Part shown: one piece after another, positions 28,857-37,177 of the stretch
Layout: every line of letters starts with the position of its first letter
Numbering within the stretch: the stretch's first letter is position 1
NCBI GenBank assembly: GCA_902613175.1
Contig: CACMGJ010000016.1
Coordinates: forward strand, 1 to 48,757
Source of the DNA: Halieaceae bacterium
Lineage (GTDB): Bacteria; Pseudomonadota; Gammaproteobacteria; Pseudomonadales; Halieaceae
Length of the DNA stretch: 48,757 nucleotides
Direction of reading: 5' to 3'
The notes under the pieces: model-generated
The model's database searches: none
Told to the model about the DNA's origin: nothing
Seen by the model: only the letters and a program-made list of their open reading frames with translations
Made by a program: the position numbers and the translations under genes

Positions 28857-29535
28857 CTCCGATTTGTCACGTCGTATTCGAACTTTTGTTATTCGAACGG
28901 GCCGCATGACGGATAGCCAAAAGGCTGGATGGGATATCGGATTTCCCAAACATGGCTTCACCTTGCCTGATAACCGATTCGATTGGGATGTGAGCTTTGA
29001 CGCGGCGGGTCCACGAGTGCTGGAAATTGGTTTTGGAATGGGTGACAGTCTTGTTTCCATGGCAGAGCAAAACCCCAAATCGCGGTATCTCGGTATCGAA
29101 GTGCATACGCCCGGTGTTGGTAAGCTTTTGGCCGATGTCGAGCGACGCGGAATTCGTAACCTAAAGGTATTTTCGGATGATGCGGTGCAGGTCCTGGAGG
29201 ATGTCATACCGGTAAACTCGGTTGATCTCATGCAAATCTTCTTTCCCGACCCATGGCACAAAAAACGGCATCATAAGCGGCGTTTGATTCAGCCTGACTT
29301 TGTAAGCCTCGCGGTCTCTAGACTCGCCGCCGGCGGTCACATGCACTTGGCAACAGACTGGGAGCCTTACGCCGAACATATGATGGATGTTCTATCTGCG
29401 ACGGAAGCGCTAGAAAATGAGGTGGGTGACCGACAGTTTTCTCCTCGGCCCGAGTCTCGGCCTGAAACCAAGTTTGAACGCCGAGGCCATCGCTTGGGTC
29501 ACGGCGTCTGGGACTTGTTGTTCACCAAACGCTAA
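28849..29535 (+). CDS. trmB: tRNA (guanine46-N7)-methyltransferase
   Basis: SAM-dependent tRNA methyltransferase, 228 aa. Conserved blocks: RRIRTFVIRTGRM, LEIGFGMGDSLVSMA, LGIEVHTPGVG, IFFPDPWHKKRHHKRRL, HLATDWEPYAEHM and TKFERRGHRLGHGVWDLLF. Several starts are possible (GTG 28834, ATG 28837, 28843, 28849). The last gives an 8-base overlap with the DUF423 stop, a pattern repeated elsewhere in the window, and is used here. No strong Shine-Dalgarno decides. Confidence 0.93.
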   Translation: MTDSDLSRRIRTFVIRTGRMTDSQKAGWDIGFPKHGFTLPDNRFDWDVSFDAAGPRVLEIGFGMGDSLVSMAEQNPKSRYLGIEVHTPGVGKLLADVERRGIRNLKVFSDDAVQVLEDVIPVNSVDLMQIFFPDPWHKKRHHKRRLIQPDFVSLAVSRLAAGGHMHLATDWEPYAEHMMDVLSATEALENEVGDRQFSPRPESRPETKFERRGHRLGHGVWDLLFTKR

Positions 29536-29636
29536 GGCGTTGCTAACAAAAGTACCGTCTAACAACAGCGCCCCCTACTGAAAGCCCCTCTACTAACAGC
29601 CCTCGTTTGGGCGCCAATAAACTGCCTCACCCAGTG

Positions 29637-30785
29637 CTAAACAAATGCCTCGATGAGTGTATCGAGGTATTGAAAACCTCTAGCGGTGGCTTTGAGCTTG
29701 GTAGGATCTTCTACCATTAGCCCTCGGCGACGCTGCTCCTGCAAACTCTGACGGACTACCTTTCGCGAGAGTGCAGTCCTCTGCTCAAATAAAGTCGCGT
29801 CAACGCCCTCCTTGAGTCGCAGGGCATTCATCATGAACTCTGCTGGAAGGTCCAATGGCTCAATGGTCCGCAATTGCGGAGAGAGAGGAGTGGTCAGAGG
29901 TGTTGCGAATTGTTCAAAGTAATGTTTTGGATGCCGCGTCCGATTGAAACGGTGCACGCCGGTCGCGTCAGTCACTTTGCCATGCGCGCCCGCACCAATC
30001 GCGAGATAGTCACCAAATTGCCAGTAATTAAGGTTATGAATGGATCTCTGTCCCAAGGCACTCCAAGCCGATATTTCGTATTGTGCTATTTCTGCAGCAT
30101 TGAATAGCGTCTCAGCCTTTGGCTGCATGGGCTCAATTAGGTCGTCTGTCGGCAATAAAGGTGGCGCTGACCAAAACGCGGTGTTGCGTTCAATGGTGAG
30201 CTGGTACCACGAGAAGTGATCGATTCCTTGCTCAATCCCCGTGCTAATGTCCTCGAGCGCGTCTTCTATCGTTTGGTCGGGGAGGCCATACATTAAGTCG
30301 ATATTCAGCCGATCAAAGCCCGCCGATCGTGCCAACGCTATCGCCTTGATGGCCTCATCTCCCGAATGAATCCGTCCGAGCCTAGACAGGTGCCCCTCGT
30401 TAAAACTTTGTACCCCGATACTGAGGCGGTTAACGCCGGCGTGTTGATAGGCGTCATACTTTCGGGCCTCTGCGCTACCCGGATTGCTTTCGAGTGTGAT
30501 CTCGCAGTGTTCCGCTAACCGGAGTCGCTGCTGGATACCCTCTAGAATCCGCTGAATGGCATCTCCTGAGAACAGGCTAGGTGTACCACCCCCGAAAAAG
30601 ATAGAAACGAGCTCGCGACCTTCCGCCCAGCCAAGTTGCTGATCTAAGTCGTTAAGAAGCGCGTCGATATAGGGGTTCTCAAGTGAAGCATCAAAGTTCT
30701 CATGAGAATTGAAGTCGCAGTAAGGACACTTGCGTTCACACCAAGGAATATGGACGTATAACGCTAGGGGTATGTGCTCAATCAC
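29637..30785 (-). CDS. hemW: Radical SAM protein HemW (heme chaperone)
   Basis: HemW/coproporphyrinogen III oxidase-like radical SAM protein, 382 aa. Cys16-x3-Cys20-x2-Cys23 (CERKCPYCDF) binds the 4Fe-4S cluster, followed by IFFGGGTPSLF, ITLESNPGS, NRLSIGVQSF and LNIDLMYGLPDQT. Members once called HemN-like act as heme chaperones rather than oxidases. GTG start overlaps the rdgB stop (GTGA). Last gene of the eight-gene cluster. The 101 bases to trmB hold no clear terminator. Confidence 0.94.
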   Translation of the reverse strand: MIEHIPLALYVHIPWCERKCPYCDFNSHENFDASLENPYIDALLNDLDQQLGWAEGRELVSIFFGGGTPSLFSGDAIQRILEGIQQRLRLAEHCEITLESNPGSAEARKYDAYQHAGVNRLSIGVQSFNEGHLSRLGRIHSGDEAIKAIALARSAGFDRLNIDLMYGLPDQTIEDALEDISTGIEQGIDHFSWYQLTIERNTAFWSAPPLLPTDDLIEPMQPKAETLFNAAEIAQYEISAWSALGQRSIHNLNYWQFGDYLAIGAGAHGKVTDATGVHRFNRTRHPKHYFEQFATPLTTPLSPQLRTIEPLDLPAEFMMNALRLKEGVDATLFEQRTALSRKVVRQSLQEQRRRGLMVEDPTKLKATARGFQYLDTLIEAFV

Positions 30786-31369
30786 CGAGCTTGCTTGAGT
30801 AACGGCTCAAGTGCCTTGAGCGCCTTGGCGCGATGACTGACGCGCTGCTTGTCTTCACGGGCCATTTCAGCCGCGGTCGTTGTCGCGCCGTCCGGAATAA
30901 ACAGGGGATCATAACCGAATCCACCGTCGCCTTTCGGTGACAATCCGATGCTGCCATGCCATCGCCCCTCGGTAATGGTTGGCATGGGATCTGTTGCTGA
31001 CTTTACGACAGCGATAACCGCCACATAAAAGGCAGCGCGGTCCTCGGCTTTCAAGTCCTTCATTTCGTCCAGAAGCTTGGAGTTGTTAGCGCTGTCACCA
31101 AGGCCGGAATAGCGAGCCGAGTAAATGCCAGGCGAACCGCCAAGGGCCGGGACGACGAGACCCGAGTCGTCTGCAATTGCGGGCAAGCCTGTGGAGTCTG
31201 ATGCATGCCGCGCCTTGATCAGCGCATTTTCAATGAATGACAAGCCTGTTTCATCGGCATCAGTGACACCGTAGTCTCGCTGTGGCGCCACCGTTAGGCC
31301 CATATTGTGAAATAGCTCAGAGAATTCTCTGAGCTTTCCGGCGTTATTGCTCGCTAAAACGAACGGCAC
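30782..31369 (-). CDS. rdgB: XTP/dITP diphosphatase (Ham1/RdgB)
   Basis: House-cleaning pyrophosphatase that removes inosine and xanthosine triphosphates, 195 aa. N-terminal VLASNNAGKLREF, ETGLSFIENALIKARHAS, LPAIADDSGLVVPALGG, GIYSARYSG and C-terminal GFGYDPLFIPDG with DKQRVSHRAKAL are diagnostic. Start is a GTG at 31369. Confidence 0.97.
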   Translation of the reverse strand: MPFVLASNNAGKLREFSELFHNMGLTVAPQRDYGVTDADETGLSFIENALIKARHASDSTGLPAIADDSGLVVPALGGSPGIYSARYSGLGDSANNSKLLDEMKDLKAEDRAAFYVAVIAVVKSATDPMPTITEGRWHGSIGLSPKGDGGFGYDPLFIPDGATTTAAEMAREDKQRVSHRAKALKALEPLLKQAR

Positions 31370-31375
31370 GCAGCG

Positions 31376-31804
31376 TCACTCCTGACGCCACAATTGCGTT
31401 TTGAAGGTGAAACTGTAGGTCTTATCGGACCCTTCAGGTCTGAAATCAAATTCAAAAAAGCGGTACTCCCGATCGAGAAACTCAAACGGAACGAGGTAGT
31501 AGGTAGCTCGCCCTTCTCGCACCTCTTTTATTTGCATGTCTCCGCCTGTAATGAGATCCCAGGTTCGTCCGGAAATTTCCATGGGTCGCCCCTCAACACC
31601 ACCCGCATCAGCATCCCTAACGCTCAGGGTTAGCATGGCTTTGTCTTTACCTCTTGGGATACCGAATTGAGCGGCAATATCGGCCGTTAAAAAGGTGCTG
31701 TAGACAATGCTGTAGTGCAATTCGAATTCATCAAATCGTTCTGATTGTTGAGCGCTTGCCAGTGTCGCCCAAAGCAAGCAAAAGAATGCGAAAAGGTATT
31801 TCAT
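31376..31804 (-). CDS. DUF4426 family exported protein
   Basis: A 142-aa protein with a clear signal peptide (MKYLFAFFCLLWATLASAQ, cleavage after ASA). The mature part has FELHYSIVYSTFLTADIAAQFGI and ends FRPEGSDKTYSFTFKTQLW. This matches the DUF4426 family found between metW and rdgB in Pseudomonas. No function is known to me. Its ATG overlaps the metW stop by 4 bases (ATGA). Confidence 0.85.
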   Translation of the reverse strand: MKYLFAFFCLLWATLASAQQSERFDEFELHYSIVYSTFLTADIAAQFGIPRGKDKAMLTLSVRDADAGGVEGRPMEISGRTWDLITGGDMQIKEVREGRATYYLVPFEFLDREYRFFEFDFRPEGSDKTYSFTFKTQLWRQE

Positions 31805-32388
31805 CGTCGGGTGATCCTATAACTCGCGGACTTTGCGAATAGATTGGGCCAAAGCTGAGCTAACAGTCCCGCACGCGAAGACATGCGGCGCTCTACGACA
31901 ACGATATTGAGGTCTTTACAGAGCGCTTCAAAGTCGGCGACCGTGCAAAAGTGGATATTGGGCGTATCAAACCAGCTGTAGGGAAGCGCCTTGGTCTTTG
32001 GCATCCGCCCATTGAGCAGGAGTGATAGCCGAGATCGCCAGTGCCCAAAGTTAGGAAAGGTCACTATCGCCTCGTTGCCAATGCTGACAATTCGTTCAAG
32101 CACGGCGTGGGGGCGCTCTAGCACCTGAAGCGAGTAGGCAATAATCACCGCGTCAAAACAGCTCCCTTCAAAGTTCTGCAAGCCATCTTCCATGTCCTGC
32201 TGGACGACGCACAGCCCCTTGCAAACAGCGGCAATAATATTTGCAGGGTCAATATCGACTCCTAGGCCCTCAACGCGTTTCTCGGCCTGTAATCGATGCA
32301 GCAGCTCCCCGTCGCCACAGCCGAGATCAAGGACCTTGCCGCCCTCAGGTACCCAGGCCACGATCGTGTCGATATCACCACGTTGCAT
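31801..32388 (-). CDS. metW: MetW methyltransferase-like methionine biosynthesis protein
   Basis: SAM-methyltransferase fold, 195 aa, with VLDLGCGDGELLHRL, GLGVDID, VQQDMEDGL, VIIAYSLQVLERP, VTFPNFGHWRSR and SWFDTPNIHFCTVADFE. MetW partners MetX in many proteobacteria, where it is needed for homoserine acyltransfer. The ATG at 32388 overlaps the metX stop (TGATG), which fixes the start; an upstream frame extension to 32412 is rejected. Confidence 0.94.
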   Translation of the reverse strand: MQRGDIDTIVAWVPEGGKVLDLGCGDGELLHRLQAEKRVEGLGVDIDPANIIAAVCKGLCVVQQDMEDGLQNFEGSCFDAVIIAYSLQVLERPHAVLERIVSIGNEAIVTFPNFGHWRSRLSLLLNGRMPKTKALPYSWFDTPNIHFCTVADFEALCKDLNIVVVERRMSSRAGLLAQLWPNLFAKSASYRITRR

Positions 32389-33530
32389 CACGCGGCTACC
32401 CGTCCCATCCATGCACTGAACAGAGCGAGGTAGTTCGCATCGTCCAACAGGAAGGCGTCATGACCCGCATCAGATTCGATATCCGAGTAGGTCACTCGTT
32501 TCTCTGCTGACAGCAACGCGTTAGCCATTTCGTGGGAGCGCGATGGTGCAAAACGCCAGTCAGAACTGAACGAGATAATTAAAAACTCGGCACTGACGTC
32601 TCTCAGGGCTTCGGTTAGATTTCCTTGTCCGCGTGATGACAGATCAAATCGATCCAGCGCCCGCGTCATCAATACATAGGTATTGGCGTCAAAGCGGCTG
32701 ACAAACTGACTCCCTTGATACCGAAGGTAGCTTTCAACCTGGAAAACGGGTTCCTCGTCATCTTGTGGGTCAAAACTTCCCTGTCGCAATTCACGCCCAA
32801 AGCGATCTGTCATCTTGTCGGCCGACATGTAGGTGAGGTGACCCACCATACGGGCCAGTGCCATGCCCTGCGCCGGGTTGGAAGCGGCCTCCAAGTAATT
32901 TCCATCGTGCCACTCAGGGTCTGAAAATATTGCTTGTCGAGCAATCTCATTAAACGCGATGTTTTGCGCGGTGAGGCCCGGTGCGGCGGCAATAGCGACA
33001 CAGTGCGCTACCCAATCTGGATATCGGACCGACCATTCCAGCGCCTGCATACCCCCTAAACTTCCGCCAATGACCGCCGCCCAGTGCTGAAGATGCAGGT
33101 GCTCAGCCAGCCGTTTCTGAGTTTCCACCCAGTCTGCCACGCTGACTTGGGGGAAGTGAGACCCCCAGGGCTTTCCTGTCGCCTCGCATAGGCTATTGGG
33201 TCCGGTGGAGCCATCGCAGCCACCAATATTATTGGGGCACACCACAAAGAAGCGATTGGTATCAATGGGTTTGCCCGGACCAATCACAGTGTCCCACCAC
33301 CCTGGCTTAGTGTCGTTTTCGGAGTGAAAGCCTGCCGCGTGGTGGTTTCCTGAAAGCGCATGGCATACCAGCACGGCGTTGCTTCCGTCAGCGCAAAGCT
33401 CGCCGTAGGTTTCGTAGATAAGTTCGAACCCATCAAGTACCTCACCCGACTCGAGATACAGGGCCTCGGGGAAGTGCGCACGCTGCGGGCTCACTATGCC
33501 GACACTGTTGTCTAGGGTGGTTTGCGTCAT
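32388..33530 (-). CDS. metX: Homoserine O-acyltransferase MetX
   Basis: Alpha/beta hydrolase-fold enzyme, 380 aa, that acylates homoserine at the start of methionine synthesis. The triad is visible as Ser157 in GGSLGGMQ, Asp324 in SSDWRF and His357 in AGHDAFLL. CHALSGNHHAAG and CDGSTGP are also conserved. MetX from Pseudomonas-type lineages can use succinyl-CoA rather than acetyl-CoA; sequence alone does not settle which applies. ATG at 33530 gives the family start. Confidence 0.95.
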   Translation of the reverse strand: MTQTTLDNSVGIVSPQRAHFPEALYLESGEVLDGFELIYETYGELCADGSNAVLVCHALSGNHHAAGFHSENDTKPGWWDTVIGPGKPIDTNRFFVVCPNNIGGCDGSTGPNSLCEATGKPWGSHFPQVSVADWVETQKRLAEHLHLQHWAAVIGGSLGGMQALEWSVRYPDWVAHCVAIAAAPGLTAQNIAFNEIARQAIFSDPEWHDGNYLEAASNPAQGMALARMVGHLTYMSADKMTDRFGRELRQGSFDPQDDEEPVFQVESYLRYQGSQFVSRFDANTYVLMTRALDRFDLSSRGQGNLTEALRDVSAEFLIISFSSDWRFAPSRSHEMANALLSAEKRVTYSDIESDAGHDAFLLDDANYLALFSAWMGRVAA

Positions 33531-33535
33531 CGCCT

Positions 33536-34126
33536 CTAGATTCCGATGACGAACCGCGGAATTCCCACGGCAACTGCCATGTGCCCTAGCGAGACTCGTA
33601 TGACGTTGAGTACGATAAATAAAATAATCGGCGAGAAATCCAACCCTCCCATGGGCGGTAAAACTTGTCTTAATGGTGCCATGACAGGCTCGGTAAGCTC
33701 CCAAATGAACTCAACGGCGGGATGTGAGCTTTGCGGAGCTAAGAAACTCACGACGATCATCGCAATGACACTGTAGAAGATGATGCTGACCAACAGCCCT
33801 GCAGCGCCGAGGACACTCCAGATGAGTGCCTGCAGGACGTTGAAGGCACCCAATTGACCTACCAGTCCGAACATCAGCGCGATAAACACTACCTGTATCA
33901 GGATCAGTGCAACTAGTGCGCCAGGGCTGAATCTATTACCACCTGGCAATAGGCGTGACAGGGGCAGCACAATGACATTAGTCACGCTCCTGAGTGTCAT
34001 TGATATGGGGTTATAGCCACTCACCCCGCACAGTTGAGCAAGGAATCGCAAAGCAATGAGTAGCATGGCAAGGCTGAAGAGTGGCTGAACGATGGTCATG
34101 CCGATATCGGTTAATGCACTGTTCAT
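33536..34126 (-). CDS. yggT: YggT family membrane protein
   Basis: Inner-membrane protein of 196 aa with two YGGT repeats. Each repeat has a hydrophobic pair and a conserved LRFLAQL...NPIS...PL-RLLP or SFLAPQSSHPAVEFIWELTEPVMAPLRQVLPPMGGLDFSPI block. It is usually adjacent to proC, as here. Exact role is uncertain. ATG overlaps the proC stop by 4 bases. Confidence 0.92.
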   Translation of the reverse strand: MNSALTDIGMTIVQPLFSLAMLLIALRFLAQLCGVSGYNPISMTLRSVTNVIVLPLSRLLPGGNRFSPGALVALILIQVVFIALMFGLVGQLGAFNVLQALIWSVLGAAGLLVSIIFYSVIAMIVVSFLAPQSSHPAVEFIWELTEPVMAPLRQVLPPMGGLDFSPIILFIVLNVIRVSLGHMAVAVGIPRFVIGI

Positions 34127-34953
34127 ACACCAAACTCCTTACTTAGCTCCACCGAGCGACGTGCGGCTGCCTGTGTTGCCTGCGCTACGATGCCTCGAAT
34201 ATCGGATGCCTCAAAGGCCTGAATGGCTTGCTCGGTCGTACCCCCCGGACTTGTGACATTCTTGCGCAGTGTCGCCGCATCCTCGCTACTGAGACTTGCG
34301 AGCCGCGAAGCGCCCAGCGCAGTTTGAAGGGCTAGTTTACGAGCACTCTCACTGTCCATACCAAGGGCAATGGCAGCGTCTGTGAGGCTTTCAATAAATA
34401 GGAAGAAATACGCCGGCCCGCTGCCAGATATGGCCGTTATAACATCGAGGTCAGACTCTTTTTCAACCCAAACACACTGCCCCACACTCGACATGACGAG
34501 CTCTGCGAGTGCTTTACCCTTAGCTGAACCCGCCTCTGTACTGGAGTAGAGCCCTGTCATTCCCTCGCCAACTAGGGCGGGGGTGTTGGGCATGCAGCGA
34601 ATGATGTGTCCTCTATCTGAAAGGCCCAACAACGCAGCCAAAGATTCAGCATTGATACCAGCAACGATCGATAGAACTAACGAGTGAGTCCCCAGCCATC
34701 CCGCCAGGGGTTGCAGCGCGGCTTTCGTAATTTGCGGCTTGATGGCAATCACGATTAAGTCAGCCAATAGCGCCTCGCCCGGGGCACTATCGAATACATG
34801 TTCGATACCCGCTTGACGTGCGTTGTCTTGCGCCGCGGCCGAGGGGTCTACCACCGAGAGGTTGGTGGCACTGAATCCACTTTCGAGCAGCCCACCATAA
34901 ATGGCACTGGCCATATTACCACCGCCGATAAAGGTAACCGTAGGTTGAGTCAC
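34123..34953 (-). CDS. proC: Pyrroline-5-carboxylate reductase
   Basis: Last step of proline synthesis, 276 aa. N-terminal Rossmann motif FIGGGNMASAIYGGL, then VIAIKPQ, RCMPNTPALVGEGMTGLY, AISGSGPAYFFLFIESLTDAAIALG and NVTSPGGTTEQAIQAFE. It lies 24 bases downstream of yggS. Confidence 0.97.
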   Translation of the reverse strand: MTQPTVTFIGGGNMASAIYGGLLESGFSATNLSVVDPSAAAQDNARQAGIEHVFDSAPGEALLADLIVIAIKPQITKAALQPLAGWLGTHSLVLSIVAGINAESLAALLGLSDRGHIIRCMPNTPALVGEGMTGLYSSTEAGSAKGKALAELVMSSVGQCVWVEKESDLDVITAISGSGPAYFFLFIESLTDAAIALGMDSESARKLALQTALGASRLASLSSEDAATLRKNVTSPGGTTEQAIQAFEASDIRGIVAQATQAAARRSVELSKEFGV

Positions 34954-34977
34954 GCGCTGTTTCCCCTGAAGTCGTTC

Positions 34978-35670
34978 CTAAGTATACCGCGCGCCGAAGA
35001 TATCTGTGCCAATTCGGACCATCGTGGATCCCTCGGCAATCGCCGCTTCCATATCCGCCGACATTCCCATTGATAGCTCTGTCATTTCTACGGGCAAGCC
35101 CTCCGTCTTGAGCAGGCCTGCGATTCGTCCAAACTGCTCGCGTTGGCGAGAGAGCTCTGAGCACGGGGCGGGAATGGCCATGATCCCCCGAAGATCGAGT
35201 CGATCGAAGTTATGAACAGCGGTTGCTAGCTCCAGTAATTCATCACTTGAGACAACCCCAGATTTACTCGCTTCAACCGGCATATTCACCTGAATGCAGA
35301 CCTTGAGCGGCGCACTCTCTGCGGGCCTTTGTGCGTTTAACCGCTGGGCAATTTTCAGTCTGTCTACAGAGTGGATCCAATCGAAGTGTTCCGCGACCTG
35401 CCGCGTTTTATTCGATTGTAATGGGCCGAGAAAATGCCATGTAATATCCAGATCGCTGCACTGGATGCACTTATCGACCGCCTCCGTGACATAGTTTTCA
35501 CCGAAATCCGAAATGCCGGCACGAAATGCCGCTCGGATGTCCTCGACCGGTTTCGTTTTACTCACGGCGATCAAACGGATCTCACACGCTGCCCGACTCA
35601 CCGAGTTTGCAGCGGTGGATATTCGGCTTTTGACCTGTGATATTTTGCTATGTAAATGACTGTGCTCCAC
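34978..35670 (-). CDS. yggS: Pyridoxal phosphate homeostasis protein (YggS/PLPBP)
   Basis: PLP-binding TIM-barrel protein without enzymatic activity that buffers cellular PLP, 230 aa. The PLP lysine is Lys38 in AVSKTKP; FGENYVTEA, WHFLGPLQSNKTR, HSVDRLKIAQRL and MSADMEAAIAEGSTMVRIGTDIFG follow. Start is a GTG at 35670. It is first gene of the minus-strand cluster to hemW. Confidence 0.96.
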   Translation of the reverse strand: MEHSHLHSKISQVKSRISTAANSVSRAACEIRLIAVSKTKPVEDIRAAFRAGISDFGENYVTEAVDKCIQCSDLDITWHFLGPLQSNKTRQVAEHFDWIHSVDRLKIAQRLNAQRPAESAPLKVCIQVNMPVEASKSGVVSSDELLELATAVHNFDRLDLRGIMAIPAPCSELSRQREQFGRIAGLLKTEGLPVEMTELSMGMSADMEAAIAEGSTMVRIGTDIFGARYT

Positions 35671-35747
35671 GATTACATTTTACGTAGGTGTTTCCCTCGA
35701 AGGAACCACATAAGTTGTGAACCCACCACATGACTTAGTGCACTTTT

Positions 35748-35939
35748 ATGGGCATCATCCAGTCTTTGGCGTTCACAGAATGGCAGATTGCGCCGGATTT
35801 GCATTTAGCCGCGAGGCCGTCGCTCATGATATGCACCGATGGCCTTGCCAGGTGTATCAATGTGCATATTATGGAAGTAGCTCACCAAACGTTGAGACTC
35901 CTTAAGGTTTTTATAGACCAATATTGGCTGGGCTGCTAA
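35748..35939 (+). pseudogene. pilT: Remnant of pilT (type IV pilus retraction ATPase), N-terminal part
   Basis: A 63-codon frame reads MGIIQSLAFT...APDLHLAA and then a GLARCINV segment. It aligns without gaps to the PilT N-terminus (MDITELLAFS...ASDLHLSAG...GDVRRINLP). The ATPase core, with Walker boxes, is absent; the frame ends at TAA where ruvX's stop lies. In Pseudomonas pilT is divergent from yggS at this position, so synteny supports the identification. The similarity fades after about residue 45. No ribosome site of note. A small functional peptide cannot be excluded but is unlikely. Confidence 0.75.
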
Positions 35940-36358
35940 CGGCTGCTCTGTAACCAGCTTTCCAGTATGATTGACGCTGCGAGGTCGTCAATAGGGTGAT
36001 TAGCGTAATCGCCTCTATGTCCAGCTTCCCTCGCCCGAGACTTAGCCTCTTTTGAGCTATAGCGCTCGTCATGCAGCAAAACATCGATTTGCAGTCGGCT
36101 ATTCAATTGTCGTGCGAAGCGAGAGGCTTTCTTGGAAAGCTCCGTAGTCAGCCCTGACTCATCAATCGGGTTGCCAACTACGAGAGCATTTGGTTGCCAT
36201 TCTTCTATCAGCGCAGCGATGGTATCCCAATTTGGCTTTCCGTTAACGGCCGACAGAATCGTAAGTGGCCGGGCCTCGCTTGTAAGAGTGTTTCCGACTG
36301 CGACACCAATATTCGAGAAGCCGAAGTCAAAGCAAAGGAGTGTCGAGACAGAGTTCAT
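35936..36358 (-). CDS. ruvX: Holliday junction resolvase-like RuvX (YqgF)
   Basis: RNase H-fold protein, 140 aa, linked to 16S rRNA 5' processing and once proposed as a resolvase. LCFDFGFSNIGVAVGN holds the first catalytic Asp, LVVGNPIDESG is conserved, HDERYSS supplies the acidic pair, and DDLAASIILESWL the last Asp. Its ATG directly abuts the algH stop (TAGATG). Confidence 0.92.
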   Translation of the reverse strand: MNSVSTLLCFDFGFSNIGVAVGNTLTSEARPLTILSAVNGKPNWDTIAALIEEWQPNALVVGNPIDESGLTTELSKKASRFARQLNSRLQIDVLLHDERYSSKEAKSRAREAGHRGDYANHPIDDLAASIILESWLQSSR

Positions 36359-36928
36359 CTAGCTGTGACCTGCTTGCTGAGTCATCAAATGGATATCAAT
36401 GCCAAGCAACCTCCCAGCATCCGCAAACTTATCTGTAACTTGTGACTTGAAAAGGATATCTTGGTGGGCTGGGGTGGTGAGCCAGCTATTTTCTGCAATT
36501 TCCTGCTCGAGTTGCCCAGCAGACCAGCCTGCGTAACCCAGTGTGACCAAATGCTGATCAGGGCCCGTGCCTGAGGCGATATCAACCAGTACATCCTTCG
36601 ACGTCGTAAGCCAGAGTTCCTCATTTACTTTTAGCGTCGCGTCGTAAGTGACTCCGGGTGAATGAAGTACAAACCCCCGATCTACCTTAACCGGCCCTCC
36701 CGCCAAAACAGCAACCTCATCGTGGCTCAGTAACGGTTGGATATTCAGGTGCTCGAAAATATCGGCGAGTTGAAGATCTAATGGTTTATTAATGACTATG
36801 CCCATCGCACCCGCTTCACCGTGCTCACAAATATAGGTGACAGAGCTTTTAAAAAAGCCGGATTCGATGACTGGCGTTGCAATCAAAAACTGTCCTCTCA
36901 GCGAGTCTGTAGTTCTTTGGACATCCAT
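36359..36928 (-). CDS. algH: YqgE/AlgH family protein
   Basis: UPF0301 family, 189 aa, of uncertain biochemical function. Conserved blocks: LRGQFLIATPVI, SVTYICEHGEAGAMGIVINKPL, AVLAGGPVKVDRGFVLH, ASGTGPDQHLVTLGYAGWSAGQLEQEIAENSWL. AlgH was named for alginate regulation in Pseudomonas, but the name does not imply that role here. It is paired with ruvX as in most gammaproteobacteria. Confidence 0.94.
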   Translation of the reverse strand: MDVQRTTDSLRGQFLIATPVIESGFFKSSVTYICEHGEAGAMGIVINKPLDLQLADIFEHLNIQPLLSHDEVAVLAGGPVKVDRGFVLHSPGVTYDATLKVNEELWLTTSKDVLVDIASGTGPDQHLVTLGYAGWSAGQLEQEIAENSWLTTPAHQDILFKSQVTDKFADAGRLLGIDIHLMTQQAGHS

Positions 36929-37177
36929 CTTGATAACTTTGTTTTCCTCAGAGGGGAGATTACCAGAGTCTTTAGTTTATCGACTTGTGTACTTAAAGCG
37001 GGAGTGCATAGTGCATAAGGCACTGCGTGCTGGACCGCTCTTATCGCACCTTGATCCGAGATGGTAAAAACCACACGACGCTAGGACCGTGATTTCCTGT
37101 AGAGTGTCAATTTGATTCTCTACCACATCGCTCTAAGCATTTCCGTTGCCACTGGCATATTGGCGGAAACGTCATAG
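36929..37177. other. Intergenic region between gshB and algH
   Basis: No gene is supported. Pseudomonas has tonB1 between these genes; I could not find a convincing TonB trace here. The region holds the 25-bp near-palindrome annotated separately. A TTGACA on the minus strand (37110-37105) has only a poor -10 partner (GTCCTA). Confidence 0.4.
37099..37123. promoter_or_regulatory. Near-perfect 25-bp palindrome upstream of algH-ruvX
   Basis: Arms GTAGAG..TCAA and TTGA..CTCTAC are complementary at ten of twelve positions around a single central T. The element is 170 bases upstream of the algH ATG and 55 bases after the gshB stop. It looks like a dimeric repressor site; no T-run follows, so a terminator is unlikely. 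The regulator is unknown. Confidence 0.4.

Noticed and set aside
29520-29545. Terminator after trmB (AACGC-TAAG-GCGTT)
   Set aside because: Five-base stem and no T-run; too weak to call.
32389-32412. Eight-residue extension of MetW and a 58-residue extension of MetX (33531-33704)
   Set aside because: Both lie within neighbouring coding sequence; TGATG coupling and family N-termini support the later starts.
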